Shown here piece after piece: positions 34,279 to 47,054 of a DNA stretch of 64,000 bases. Made by a program: the position numbers and the translations under genes. Source of the DNA: Nyssa sinensis. Taxonomy: Eukaryota; Streptophyta; Magnoliopsida; Cornales; Nyssaceae. Location of the stretch: assembly GCA_008638375.1 (NCBI GenBank), contig CM018052.1, forward strand, positions 18,132,450 to 18,196,449. The letters are read 5' to 3'. The notes under the pieces are model-generated. The model saw nothing but the letters and a program-made list of their open reading frames with translations, made no database searches and was not told the origin of the DNA. Within the stretch, counting starts at the first letter, position 1. Each line of letters opens with the position of its first letter.

Positions 34279-37200
34279 CTATGAAAATAATTGCGGATAT
34301 TTGGCGCGTATGTCATCTTCCCGCTCCCAGGTAGCTTCTTCTATCTGATGGTTCCTCCACAGGACCTTGACTAATGGAATAGTCTTGTTCCGTAGAACCT
34401 GATCTCGATGATCCAAAATCTGCACTGGGTGTTCTATATAGCTCAGATCCTCTTGAACATCTAGAGGCTCATGTTTAATTACCTGGTCTTCACTCTGTAC
34501 ACATTTCCTTAACATTGAAACATGGAATACGTCATGTACATGTGCCAACTCCGAAGGTAAGACAAGTTGGTAGGCTACAGGCCCAATTCTCCCCATGATC
34601 TTGAATGGTCCAATATACCTTGGCCCTAGCTTCCCTCGTTTGCCAAACCTCACCACTCCCTTCATGGGCGATACTTTCACAAACACGTAATCGCCCACTG
34701 TGAACTGCAACTCTCGTCGGTGGACATTCGCATAGCTTTTCTGTCGACTTTGAGTTGCTAGTAAACGTTGCTTGATCAGTTGTATTTTCCCGGTAGTCTG
34801 TTCTACTATTTCTGGCCCATAGAGTTTCCTTTCACCCACCTCTGTCCAGCACAGCGGTGATCGACACTTCCTGCCGTATAACGCCTCATATGGTGCCATA
34901 CCGATACTAACTTGATAGCTATTATTGTATGTGAATTCTACCAAGGGCAACTGATCTTCCCAACTTCCTTTAAAATCGATGACACAGAAACGTAACAAGT
35001 CTTCTAAAGTCTGTATTGTTCTTTCTGACTGTCCATCAGTCTCAGGATGGTAGGCCGTGCTAAAATTCAGCTCCGTACCCATAGCACTCTGTAGACCTCT
35101 CCAGAATCTTGACACAAACCGTGGATCTCTATCAGATACAATTGAGACTGGAATTCCATGAAGTCTAACAATTTCTCGGATGTATAACTCGGCTAATCGC
35201 TGTAGGCTTTGTGTCGTTTTAGTTGCCAGGAAATGCGCTATTTTGGTCAACCTATCCACGATGACCCAAATCGAATCATTCCCTCTTACTGTCTTTGGTA
35301 ACCCTGACACAAAGTCCATTGTAATGTGTTCCCATTTCCACTCAGGAATAGGTAGCGACTGCAAAAGTCCTCCTGGCTTCTGGTGCTCTACCTTGACCCG
35401 CTGGCACTCGACACATTGTAATATGTATTTGGCTATATCCCGCTTCATCCCAGACCACCAATAAGTACCTTTAACATTGTGATACATTTTGGTGCTCCCT
35501 GGATGCAAAGCGAATCTTGAACTGTGTGCCTCATCCAAAATCTCTTTCTTGAGCTCGGGCATGTCGGGTACGCAGATCCTACCCTGATAGCACAACATCC
35601 CCTCTCGTACAGTAAACTCGGAGTCAATGCCTGTCTCAGCTTCTTGACGAAGCTTAGTCAACTTCTCATCATGAGTTTGCTGCTCTTTGATCTTGTCCAC
35701 AATCGATAGACTGATTGTGACGTTGGCACATCTTGCCCCAGAGATGGGCAAAATTACCTCTATTTCCATACTTTCCAAGTCCTTCAGTATCTCTGTCTGT
35801 ATTGTTAACAGGCAAGCCATACTTCCTAATGACTTCCTACTCAACGCATCAGCTACCACATTTGCTTTCCCCGGGTGGTATTGTATGCTGACCTCATAGT
35901 CCTTTAACAGTTCCAACCAACGGCGCTGTCTCATATTGAGCTCTTTCTGTGTAAACAGATACTTAAGGCTCTTATGGTCAGTAAAGATCTCACACGTGGT
36001 TCCATACAAGTAATGCCTCCACATTTTCAAAGCGAAAACAATAGCTGCCAGCTCGAGATCGTGTGTCGGATAGTTCCCCTCGTGGGGTCTCAACTGTCGT
36101 GAAGCATACGCTATCACCTTTCCGTTCTGCATCAACACACACCCCAAGCCTTTGAATGAGGCATCACTATAAATCACAAACCCGTCAGTTCCATCCGGCA
36201 CTGTTAATATAGGGGCTGTAACTAGACGTTCCTTCAATTCTTGAAAACTCCTCTCTTGCTCCTCGGTCCAATCAAAAGGAACACCCTTCCTAGTCAGTTG
36301 GGTAATTGGCGTAGCTATCTTGGAGAAGTCTTTCACAAATCTCCTATAGTAGCCTGCTAACCCCATGAAACTTCGCACTTCTGTGACGCTAGTGGGTTGA
36401 GGCCAATTCATGATTGCTTCAATCTTTTTCGAATCGACAGAGATTCCTTCCTTACTGATCACGTGTCCCAGAAATGCTATACTAGGGAGCCAGAACTCAC
36501 ACTTCTTCAACTTAGCGTACAACTTCTGCTCCTCTAGCTTCTGTAGAACTCTCCTCAGATGTACCTCGTGTTCTTCCTGGTTCTTAGAATAAACCAATAT
36601 ATCATCTATGAACACAATCACAAAGTCATCCAAGTACAGCTTGAATACACCGTTCATCATATCCATAAATGCAGCTGGGGCATTAGTCACCCCAAATGGC
36701 ATAACAAGAAACTCATAATGTCCATACCGTGTTCTAAATGCCGTCTTCTGAATATCAGCGGGCTTGACCTTCAGCTGGTGATAACCGGATCTCAGGTCAA
36801 TCTTCGAGAATACTTGAGCCCCCTTCAACTGATCGAACAGATCATCTATTCTAGGCAGTGGATACCTGTTCTTGACGGTAACCTTGTTCAGTTCATGATA
36901 ATCAATACATAACCTCAAGGTTCCATCCTTTTTCTTTACAAACAATACAGGTGCACCCCATGGTGATGAACTAGGTCGTATAAAACCTTTGTCCAACAAT
37001 TCCTGTAACTGGAGCTTCAGCTCTTTTAATTCTGCTGGTGCCATCCTATATGGGGTTTTGGATATTGGTGTAGTGCCTGGCAATATATCAATGCAAAACT
37101 CTATCTCCCTATCTATGGGCATCCCCGGAAGATCATCCAGAAATACCTCGGGAAATTCCCTGGCAATAGGAATCTTCCCTAGTTCAGGCTGCTGTGATTC

Positions 37201-38067
37201 AACATTTTGGACACTGCATAAGAACCCGTGGCATCCCTTGCGAAGCAGATGCCTAGCCTGGATAGAGGAAACAAAGTAGGGCGGTGAAGCCACCCCTGTC
37301 CCTTTAAAATCAACGATCGGAAATCGAGGATTTTGTATGAGAACTCGCTTGGCCTCACAGTCTATCGTGGCGTAGTTGGCGACCAGCCAGTCCATTCCAA
37401 GGATAACATCAAACCCACAAATTCCCAATGGTATCAGGTCAGCTAGCAATTGTATATCCCCAATCTGCATTGCACAATTCTTATACATGGTATCTCCCAA
37501 CAAAGATTTCCCCGATGGTATAGAAACATTCAGTAAATATCCTAAGGGTTCTGTCACTATGTTCAATCTAGCAGCATATGTAGGGGATATAAATGAATGT
37601 GTAGATCCAGTGTCAAATAAAACAGGAGCAGGCTGTGAGCAGACTAAAAGAGTACCTGCGACTACAGAGGTTGTAGCCTGCATGTCTCCTGGCACGATGG
37701 AGAAAACCCGTCCTGCTTGCTGCTGGACGCTTCCTTGTCCACTCCTCTGGATCTGAGATCTAGATGCTGCTGCTCCAGGTCCCGGCGCTTTAACCGAAGT
37801 GGCACTTGTCGTGGCCTGACCCTTCTTGGGGCAATCCCTCGCAAAATGTCCTTCCTGGCCACAGTAGTAACAAATATTGCTATCCTTGAGGCACTGGCCT
37901 TTATGGACCTTCTCGCAACGAGGGCATTTGATTGCACCCTCCTTAGTGTTGCCCTGTTTCTTCTGACCGGACCCTGTTGCTTGTGACACAGCGTTTCTTC
38001 TAGTAAATGTGGGTCCCAGTCCGGAAGAAGAAGGCCCTTGCCTCTTATTCTGATTACCTCCCTGTTT
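34279..38067 (-). pseudogene. W pol: zinc knuckles, protease, RT, RNase H, integrase, chromodomain-like tail
   Basis: One open frame; residues are numbered from the Met at 37989, which is internal to the polyprotein and not the true start. Two Gag knuckles occur at 22-33 (CX2C...H...C) and 40-53 (CX2CX4HX4C). The protease has D126-T-G-S. RT has KIDLRSGY near 395 and F460-I-D-D463. RNase H has D609, E646, D671 and D714. Integrase has an HHCC finger at about 823-865 and D892, D953 and E989 (35 residues between the last two, as in the DD35E family). The tail at 1209-1236 ([17 protein letters not shown]) is a degenerate chromodomain. All catalytic residues are kept, so the enzymes would probably work if expressed, but the upstream stops in the shared frame should block translation. 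Lineage by sequence pattern: Tekay/Del chromovirus. Confidence 0.96.
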
Positions 38068-38796
38068 CTAATTCCCCCTTCTCTTGGCGAATTCCTCGCC
38101 ACTCCTCTCTATGATCCGAGCTGTCTCTACCACATCATCGTAGGTAGCCAGACGATGGGGCACCAGTCTATCCTTGATGGACCACCTCAATCCCTCCTCA
38201 AACTTGCGAGCTTTTCGATTCTCATTATTGATAGCCTCTGGGGCAAACCTGGCCAATTCAGTAAATGTGGCCTCGTACTGCTCCACCGTCATATTCCCCT
38301 GATGCAATGTCATGAACTCAGCAACTTTTCAGTTTTGTACTTCTTGGGAAAAGTACTTCTTGTAGAAGATCTCGGTAAACCTCTGCCAGTTCATCCCTGG
38401 TTCTCTGGTCTTCTCATTTATCCACCACTTATGGGCCATTCCCTTGAGCATATATGTGGCATAGGCCACTTTCTGAATGTCAGTACACATCAGGATCTCA
38501 TAAATCCTGTTCATTTCTAACATCCACTCTTCAGCTTTGGTGGCCCCACCCGTACCATCAAATATCGGGGGTTTCATTTTCTGAAAACGTTCATATAAGT
38601 ATGCAGGGTCTCGCTCGTTCCCCTGACGACCACCTATGTTGCCGCCTATATTGATAGGCTGCTCCTGTTGTTCCAGTTGTACCGGCCGATCAATACCGGC
38701 CTGCATCCGTGGCAACGACTCAATGACGCCCTGCATCAACCTTTCCAACTGTTCCAGACGATCCATAGGCAACGGACCTTGCCTTGTGTTTACCAT
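38068..38796 (-). pseudogene. W gag, interrupted by two in-frame stops
   Basis: The same frame as pol. The start at 38796 (MVNTRQGPL) is preferred over the Met at 38814 because X starts its gag at the equivalent place (MVCTRS). Capsid signatures follow: KMKPPIFDGTGGATKAEEWM, then YMLKGMAHKWW and FYKKYFSQEVQN. TGA at 38331-38329 follows QEVQN and is the position where related gags carry a basic residue. After it the frame continues KVAEFMTLHQGNMTVEQYE to RRGN and a TAG at 38070-38068. Both stops can be produced by a single C-to-T change (CGA to TGA; CAG to TAG). Gag builds the particle that houses reverse transcription. Confidence 0.93.
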
Positions 38797-38943
38797 GTCT
38801 GTAAGAATAACCAATGAAGATAACCAATGAGAGGATCAGTCAATATATAAGATAACAATCAATGCCTCTAGAACATAAACGTCAGTTTTATCTAACCATT
38901 CTAATTCTAGTCCTATCTCCCATGACTCACAGTCGAACCTATA

Positions 38944-38955
38944 GCTCTGATACCA
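38944..38955 (-). other. W primer-binding site (tRNA-iMet)
   Basis: Plus-strand gctctgatacca, i.e. TGGTATCAGAGC on the element strand, a perfect 12-base match, three bases inside the 5' LTR end. Confidence 0.93.
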
Positions 38956-38958
38956 AGC

Positions 38959-41759
38959 TGTCACGACCCGAAACCCACCCTATGCGGATTTCGTGTCGCG
39001 GGGCCGACCCTAAGGCCGTCCCTACTTTCTCCATTCCTGTATCGTAGTACTAATATGCAAAGTACCAAATTCTTAAAACAATAACAACGGAAGTTTATCA
39101 CTACAATAGTCAGCGGAAGTCTTAACATACATCATATGGTTTTACAGTACCAAGTCAAAACTAAACATAACCAGCACCCGTGGGTGGTGAATACATGGGA
39201 GAATTAAAACATAGTCTGATACAATTCTTCAAAATATCCCCCTATGCTTCCAGACTTCTATTGAGGTCTTGCGGTACCATTACCTGAAAAGGGGTAAGTA
39301 GGGTGGAATGAGCTACAAGAGCCCAGCAAGTAAATACAGATCTCCGACACTGGTATCGAGGATCATAAAAGAATATGAATCCAAGAATAAGAATATGATA
39401 GCCAATCATAAAAAAATAAGATGCTATGATAGCCAATGGGAACAATTGTCATGATGGCAAATGAACAGTGGAATCACAATGTGTAATCAGTAGGAATGGC
39501 TTAACAATGTCCTGAAATTCTCAACGATAATACAATAACAAGAAGTACTGCCAATATAATTGATCACAATAAATCAATAAAGGAATATCTCGCAATACAA
39601 GATAATCACAAGAATAATGTAATTCAACAATTATAGTTGAGCAATCGTGTAAGAGATGCTTTTATTCTATGTCAGGGCTTAGCACGTCCTCGGTCCTTGG
39701 GGGCCCGGTTTACCCCCTTCAGTGCATTCCAGTGTATGGCCATATGTCCGTTCACGGACTCGACCCGAAGGTCTTCAGTGTATTTAAAAGCATCGGATGG
39801 ATATTGTGACTGAGCACAAATCCAGTATACATAAACATTTCATGATCATAAATGATTCCATAGGAGTATATAAAAATGGAATATCATCAATTCAATGAAA
39901 ACATAACAATAGGCATTTCAAAGCACGGTTCAACATGATAACAATAGTACAACAATAAATCAATGTCCACCAGATAGAACAATATCACATTGTGGAGACA
40001 ATAACACCAGATACGCTCAGGAGTACAAGTTTGGCAGTAAAAGAATGAACTTGGCTTGATAACACCACATGGAAGAGAAAGGGTATCTACTTACCTCTAA
40101 TGAAATCTTAGCTTAGAAATTCGTGAGTGGGCCCTTCCCCTTCAAGTTCCCTATATATCAATAAACGTGTTTCAGAATAAATGTTTATTCATCAATCTTA
40201 CGTCTCGTCATCTTAAGTATCTCTAATGCCAATTTAGACTTCACCATTGAGTCCATAGGGTTCGGAATAATAAAAATTCACTAGTTCTTTAATTTAATCG
40301 GAGTCCATTTGACTCACTTATGAAGCAGGGGTATTTTGGTCATTTTTACAAGTTGTAACTTTTCGGGACTCCGTCTCGTGAAACGGGCCTCACCATTGGA
40401 CTCAGAGCATCCGAGATAATAAAAATTGACTAATCATTTACCTTATTTGGACCTCGTTTGACCCACTTTTGAGTCAGGGGTATTTTTGTAAAATTAACAT
40501 TTAATTAATTTTTCTTTTTGGGCCTTAGTGTAATTATTCAAAACATTTGGGGCCGGTTCATAAATTCCATAAGCTGCGGTCTGAACCAGTTGGTTCAGAC
40601 CCCAAAACCCTAAACCGGTCAGCCTTTCTTCTGAACCAAACGGTTCAGTTTCATTCAAGAACCGGAATACAATAACCCAATTCCCTATCCCTATCCATGG
40701 TTCGGTTAACCCCTAAACCCCATCTCTATTTATTGTCTCTGCAACCAAACAGCCCAATTGATTTTAATTTTACATTCAAAACGACATAGCATCACTGCCC
40801 CTAATCATTTTCGATCGGGTCCCGACCCGGTCCGAACCAAACCCGGTCCCGTTATGACCCGAAGAAGCCCCCGACTATCCGGTCGTCTTCTCCGGTTGGT
40901 TTTCCGACCACGGTCGCCGGAACAATGCAATTCCTCACGGATCTTCATGGTTTTACGTCCAAAATTCACTGTTTTTCTTCCCAATGAAATCTAAGATTGC
41001 AAGGAATATTTTAGGACTGTTTTTAACCTCCAACCTCATCGGTTTCATGCACCCATTCCCAGTTTCCGGCGTTGCACCGGTGAGGGAATAACCGGCCATA
41101 AAATGGCCATTTCTTGACCATTTAATCTAATTCAAAGTGTTTTGAGATCCTGGGGTAATTTCCTATGCATATTATGGTTCAATTTTCCATTTAGGTCCAC
41201 CTATTTTAAATCACCATTTCTAACCGAAACTCAATTTCTTTCTTTTTCTTTTGTTTTTCCTTCTTTGTTTCAGATCCTACTATTCCAGTAAGCAATTCTA
41301 TAATTATACAAAGTGAATTTAAAGAACAAAGGCGCAGGGGTTTACCTGTTCTCAAGCAACTGCTATACCTCAAATTTCAGCTTTCTCTCTCTATCTCTAA
41401 GTCTGATTCTATTTTTTTCTCTCTTCAATTACCTTCTTTATTCCTTAACCGACCCTTAGTCGGTGACCCTTGCCACCTGTAGCTGCGGTGGCAGCATACC
41501 CGAGCACCCAAGACACCTCACCAAATTTTCTTATATATATATATACATATTATTCAATTTACCATATATATATTTATATACCGTACTCAAATTATATATA
41601 TACATATGTATTCATGAGATCACTTAATACATTATTATGCATACATATTCATATACACATATCCATTTAATTATGCAACATAACTTAAAACAGTTCGGCT
41701 TTTATTATTGTATCGACTTACCTCGATATTTGTGCCGTACCCTGGGTCGGGGTATTACA
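38959..41759 (-). repeat. W 5' LTR
   Basis: 2801 bases, near-identical to 31428-34230. On the element strand it opens TGTAATACCCCGACCC and closes GGTCGTGACA. A TATA-like word (minus ggtatataaat, plus about 41572-41583) lies about 180 bases in and may be the promoter, but the TA-rich context leaves this open. Confidence 0.97.
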
Positions 41760-43515
41760 GTATATGTATATTCTTAGGATGTAATCTTAAGTGTTTATGT
41801 GGTAGGATACGCGTTAGCTATTGAATGTTACTTGTTGATGCTATATGTGTATGCTAGGTTAGTACCCGATATTCTTAAGGTTACAGTACTACGACTATGA
41901 TATTTAAACAGATTAGATTGGTAGTAATGCATGTATAAAAGTATGCTTAACCATGTTATGTATGTATGAATGATTAAATGAATATTAACTGTTATGTGCA
42001 TATGATGTAGAAATGTATATACTAGGTCATAAACCCATGTGGTTAGGATCACTCGCAATTGTATTATGAATATACTAAATTGGTAGCAGGTTTTGAGTTA
42101 CAAGTGTATGGACTGGCCAATCCATTACCTAGTAACAAAAGGAGCTGTGATCCATGAAGGGTTATCACCTAGTTATATACAGGAAAAAGGTAAAAGATAC
42201 CTAATAAGACGATTTAAGGTAGCAAGGAAAAATGAATTAACTAAGGCGAACTTGTATAAGTATGTACTAATGACATGATGGAAACGTAATACATCTTTAG
42301 TATTTGCCAAGGTTTGATTGATTTGTTATATGTGTTAAGTATGAGATTTTTTTTTTGTTACTTAATGTATGTGTAAGGTATGTGGGTATAAATGAAGTAT
42401 GTTAAATTCTTTGATGTGTAAGTGATGTGTATTGCATGTTTTGTTTTTATACGCACACATGGATTGGGTACATATGTACTTACATGTTTATGTTGCATTT
42501 TGGAGCATGTCATTAGATAGTGCATGGAATTAAAAGCTTGAAAGCTTAAAAGGATGAAGATGAAAAAAGTTTTAACTAGATGAGGGAGTGTGTGTATGGA
42601 ATATACCTTGGATACGGGGTAGAAGAGATTTTAATTTATCCTTGCTGAATTAGATTACTGAACTATTAGTTGATGATAGTGTTGTTGATATAGAGAGTGA
42701 ATTGTGAATGGCATAGTTAGGTCAAGCTGGTGGTGAGTATGATTTTAAATTTTTCTTAACATGTAAATTGAGAATGGAAAAAAAACTTTAATTTGAAAAT
42801 GGAATGATCTTGTGAAAGTTCAATGACTTGTAAACAGAAATGATGAATTATTGTTAATATTGGGTTATGATTTACTGTAAATATTGATGGATACCTTTGG
42901 AATGTAAGATTTGTTAGAGATAGTATGTCTCAGGGATGGAGTGACTTGTAGATATGCATATTGAACTGTGGTTGGCTACTGAGAATTATAATAGTGCATT
43001 TGATGGCTTTTGATTTTTAGTGGAGTACGAAAGTGCTAGGAATTTTGTTATGACTATTTCCTATTGCGGCCACATGGTGATTGGATTGATCTTCAAGGGT
43101 GAGGTTTTCTATCATATTTCTTTGATGATAGAAGTCATTTTGTTAGTAAGGCCTGTGCATGCCTATTTTGTTTTTCCTAGTTGATAGATGATAGATTTTA
43201 ATCATAAATTTACATGATGAGTGAACGCTAATAGTGCTGAATTAATTTGGGACATTCTGATGATTCGCTTGTGAGATTACTATTGTGGGGAGAGTGAATT
43301 CTCCATGGAATAATTTGATAATGTATCTTATGATGATTGTGAAACTATATGAGTTGAAAACTCAATTTGAGCACTTATGACGAAGTGACAAAATGATCAA
43401 TCTGATGTATAGTAGGGTTTTTGATTATGTTGATTATAATGACTAAATTAAGTTAGATTTGGAACTAATGTGGTAACATGAGTGTTATAGATACTTACAA
43501 GATCTTGATTATTAA
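41760..43515 (+). other. Y interior, right of W, decayed RT/RNase H/integrase region
   Basis: Starts with GTATA (41760-41764), the right duplication of W. AT-rich with no long frame. By position it should be what remains of RT, RNase H and integrase, but at about 1.75 kb it is too short for all three and I recognise no motif. The 61-residue ORF at 42093-42278 has no family resemblance. Confidence 0.45.
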
Positions 43516-43665
43516 AAGTGGTGGAGAGGTAACCTATCGGTTGGCGCTACCACTATAGTTATTTGGGGTTCATGAAGTCTTTCATGTATCGATGTTGAGG
43601 GAGTATAAGCCTGACCTTTCACATGTAATCGATTGGGTTGATCTTGAAGTGCAGGTGATATATTG
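43516..43665 (+). pseudogene. Y integrase C-terminal remnant
   Basis: The plus frame from 43530 gives VTYRLALPL, a stop, then [20 protein letters not shown] and VIDWVDLEVQV. This is the conserved tail after the gypsy integrase core ('[23 protein letters not shown]'). It places Y among gypsy elements and on the plus strand. One nonsense codon is visible. Confidence 0.85.
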
Positions 43666-44156
43666 ATACAATTGTGATGAATTACTAGATGATTGCATAG
43701 CTTGATTTGAGGTTAGTTAGATGGTCATCACATGGGTGGGAGACTTTGAGGTATCCTTATGAGCATTGAGATTTTTTTTTTTTTTTATGTTGTATTATTG
43801 AGGTGGGTCATGATGCTTGGATGGATTTAGGAAATTAGCATTGATAAGTCAACATGTTGGAGGATTTCATTATGGGTTGTGCCATGTGGAGTGGGCCGTT
43901 ATAAATGTGATCAAAACCAGACCCTAGCAGGGAGTGTGGAGATGTCTGCACACCGCTGCACACCCACCCAAGTGGACGAGGTTCCTTTGGGGGAGAGGGT
44001 AATGGAGGAGGGTAATACATTCCACATCGCCTGGCGAAGGGAGAGTGAATGATCCATAGGTAAGGTTGCACGTCTTCATGTTACAACGTATTTTGTATTG
44101 ATCTTTCTAAATTTCGTAGAAGAGGTACATTTTTAAATTTTGAGACAAAATTTATT
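43666..44156 (+). other. Y 3' non-coding region
   Basis: A poly-T run at about 43771-43785, then gtgggccgttataaatgtgatcaaaaccagaccc and a GC-rich patch at 43915-44060. No coding sequence; the 78-residue minus ORF at 43835-44071 is unsupported. Confidence 0.5.
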
Positions 44157-44170
44157 TAAGGGGGGAAGGA
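44157..44170 (+). other. Y polypurine tract
   Basis: aaggggggaagga immediately before TGTAGAGACC, the first bases of the 3' LTR. Confidence 0.9.
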
Positions 44171-47049
44171 TGTAGAGACCTGAAAATTGAGGGTAAATTT
44201 TTCGTTTTTTGCCTCTGGGGCAGTATTCATGTGCAGTTTTGTTGGTAGGGCATTTACATGCATCATTTAAGAATAAGTCATATTTGTAAAGATATTTTGA
44301 GCGTGTCATAGAAGAGAAATATGCTTAGAATATTAAAATACACCTCCTGTAAAAATTTGAGCTTGTTTGGAGATAGTTTCAAAAATAAGACCAAAAGGGT
44401 GTCCCGGGTGACCCGGGTGGATCTGGTCAAACCTGGCCACAGGCAAAAATTTATATTTTTGAAAATTTTCATTTAAAATGATTTTCAGAACTTTTGTTAA
44501 AAAAAAATATCGAATTGAGGCGTTTTGGGACTAGTTTTACGGGGTCCCGGATTCATTAAGGGCAAAAGGGTCATTTTGCACCTTTGCCCCTTTGCCCTTC
44601 CACTATAAATATAGCCCCTTAGTGTATTTTTTTTTTTTTTTTTTTCCATATTTTGGTCTGAGATTCAGAGCAGAAGTCGTGCATGGAGAAAAATGAAGAA
44701 AAAACCCTAGGTTCTCCAAGCTTCAAGCCACCAAAACACACTCCTAAGCCAAGATTCTTGCAAGGCTTCCTTCTAAGAAATTGTTTATCTTATTAAGACC
44801 TATATTCTCACTGATCAATTTGGCTGGCAGCGAACAAAACTCCCTCGGTTTTAGAAAAACCATTCTAGGTATGATAGCTTGCTAAGTTAGGAATAGATTT
44901 GAGTTTTCTTACCTTTCTATGTGTTGATTGAATGATTCTGGTGTTTAATTGATGTTAGGAAATCACTTAGGTGGTAGTTGCTTTGAAAACCTAGAGTTGA
45001 TTGTTTATGTACTTATGTGTTCTTTGTTATTCTTTGGGAATTTGGTAAAGTGATGAACATATAACTTGTTGGTATGTATGATTCATTGTATTCTAGCTTA
45101 TGTTCATGTAGAAAAACTCTTGTGGTTTGAGAGTTATGAATTATTCCATGAGTTGGTAGTTTGTGTATTTGTATTTCCTTTGAGGAATTGTGAAAGTGAT
45201 GAACATGAGACTTAATCATATACTTAATTCATTGAATTATGACTTACATTCATGTAGACAAAGTGTTGTGAATTTGAAGTTATGCTTTACGTTATGAAAG
45301 AGGCATATTTTTAAGTTATGCTCCATGTGTTGATGGAATGTTTCATTGAATTGCATAAGAATGAAATCATGGCATTTTGGCATATTGTGATTCCTTGGAA
45401 ACATGGCGTGGGTTGAGCACTTGGTGCTATGCATTATGAGGGTGTAGATCTTGTGGTGAAAAACCCAAAATTGGCCATTGGTACTCATGCCAATGGGGAC
45501 GGACCGTGAAGTGAGACATAGAGTGGTACTCGATGGACCAACGGGGAAGGACCGTGAAACCGAGACATGGGTGTGGCATAAAGTTTGCATGTGTGTGTCA
45601 TGCATATCACCTTTGCATTGCATTGATGAATAGGTAGATGTATAACTTTTTAAAATGTACATTTGCACATGCCACGCCATGAATTTGTTCCTAGCATTAG
45701 CTTTGTGTCATACCAGCAGTTGAACTAATCATTTCGTGGGATATCATATTACATTAGAGACTCCTAGTACTTGAAGACTTGATGAAGTCTTGAAGGATGA
45801 AGGGGGAAGTGGACCATGGAGGATTTTTGGCCCTTGGGTCATATTTTGATGTTGTATAAGGGCATAAGCTCTAAACCATACGAAAGATGTTGTAGAAGAT
45901 TTGTGTATTATGAAAAGAATGGAAAAGACCTTATATGTTGTAATGAATATGACGATGTGACCTTTAAAGTTCAAGTATATGTGTAGGTGTGATGAATTGT
46001 ACATATTTTAATGATGTATATTTAAATTCAACGAGATTGTGGCCATCGAGTGAGGATGGAACGTGCAAACCCATAGTTGAAAAATGTATCATGTATATTA
46101 GGTGGGAAAAAGACTTAGAAAACCAAGGGAGTTATGTCAAAATTTTGGGAAAATTAAAAAATTGGTTAAGTGTGTAAAACACCTTTTAATTAGGTGGGAA
46201 AAGTGCTTAAAATGGAGGGTTAGAAACCTTGGAGAACTGGCTAAAAATGGAAGAAAAGTGGCTTGAGAAACTTGGAAAAAAATATTGAAAACATGAAACA
46301 AATTCCTCGCAGCCATGAACTGTAAAAATACCGAAACAGGAAAATTAGCTTACAGTCGGTACAATAACCAACCCCCTGCCTAGCTGCCCAGCTGCGTGCG
46401 CGGCGTTCGTTCCCCTACGCCACATGCGTGCCAGCCCGCCTATAGCTACCCCCTACATGCTCGCTTTGCGTGCCCATTCGCGCCTTGCTCGTGCTGCCTT
46501 GCTGCTGTGCAATGGTTGTCTAAGGCTTGTCATGTCATGCCACTACCCTCTTTTCATAGCCATTTCAAGGCCATTTAATTACATGATTGACCCTATTTTT
46601 GAGCCCATTTTAGGCTATTTTAGGCCAGTATATCAAGCCATGTTGGGCATTTTTTGGGACACTTTTTAGTCATGTTTTAAGGCCATGTTTGGCCACTTAC
46701 GAGGACAATTTTTGGTGGACATTTTGACTTACACTTGGCCCATGTCTTAGGACATTTGGGGCCCATTTGGACCATTATCCAAGGGCATATCTAAAGACAT
46801 TGAGTGAGTTATTCTAGAAGCTATTTTTAAACATGACTTAAACTATTTCAAATATTAATTGGGAGAGATGCTTGAGCAACATTAGGAGACCATTTTGGTT
46901 GAGTTAAAAGGCAAGTCTTCCCTTATAATTTTGGGGGAAACATGGGGAAATGAATGAATGATCAATTAAATCCGCCTTATGACCTTTCGTTTGCCTTTCT
47001 TCTTTCATTTCACTTACTCCCCGGGTTTGTGGAAATTCGGGGCGTGATA
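44171..47049 (+). repeat. Y 3' LTR
   Basis: 2879 bases, aligned end to end with 26818-29698. The terminal CA has mutated to TA (GGGCGTGATA). TATA box at 44604-44612. Differences from the 5' LTR include a poly-T expansion at 44630-44646 and rearranged GC-rich sequence near 46375-46500. Confidence 0.9.
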
Positions 47050-47054
47050 ACTCC

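Larger units (their letters stand above)
31428..41759 (-). mobile_element. Element W: young, nearly intact gypsy (Tekay/Del-like) retrotransposon
   Basis: A 10332-base element with LTRs of 2803 and 2801 bases, a perfect duplication GTATA (31423-31427 and 41760-41764), a tRNA-Met PBS, a PPT and a single long gag-pol frame. I count about a dozen substitutions plus one TA-unit indel between the LTRs, so it is the most recent insertion visible. The coding frame holds all catalytic residues and is interrupted only by two in-frame stops in gag (38331-38329 and 38070-38068). It is inserted in Y. Confidence 0.97.
26818..47049 (+). mobile_element. Element Y: decayed gypsy-type element with long LTRs, host of W
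   Basis: Two direct LTRs (26818-29698 and 44171-47049) flank a PBS, a mostly non-coding interior and a PPT. Flanks are AATCC (26813-26817) and ACTCC (47050-47054), a duplication with one change. Excluding W, the interior is only about 4.1 kb and contains two recognisable coding scraps: a protease piece (30915-31127) and an integrase C-terminal piece (43516-43665). It therefore resembles a degraded or LARD-like element. The LTRs differ far more from one another than those of W, consistent with W having inserted later. Confidence 0.9.

Noticed and set aside
37662..38102. 146-residue minus ORF rich in Arg
   Set aside because: It is a frame-shifted shadow of the W gag-pol frame, which has the zinc knuckles and protease.
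38944..38955. tRNA-Met gene candidates (also at 3662, 29702, 54585)
   Set aside because: Only the 12-13 bases complementary to the tRNA 3' end are present, each just inside an LTR; these are primer-binding sites, not tRNA genes.
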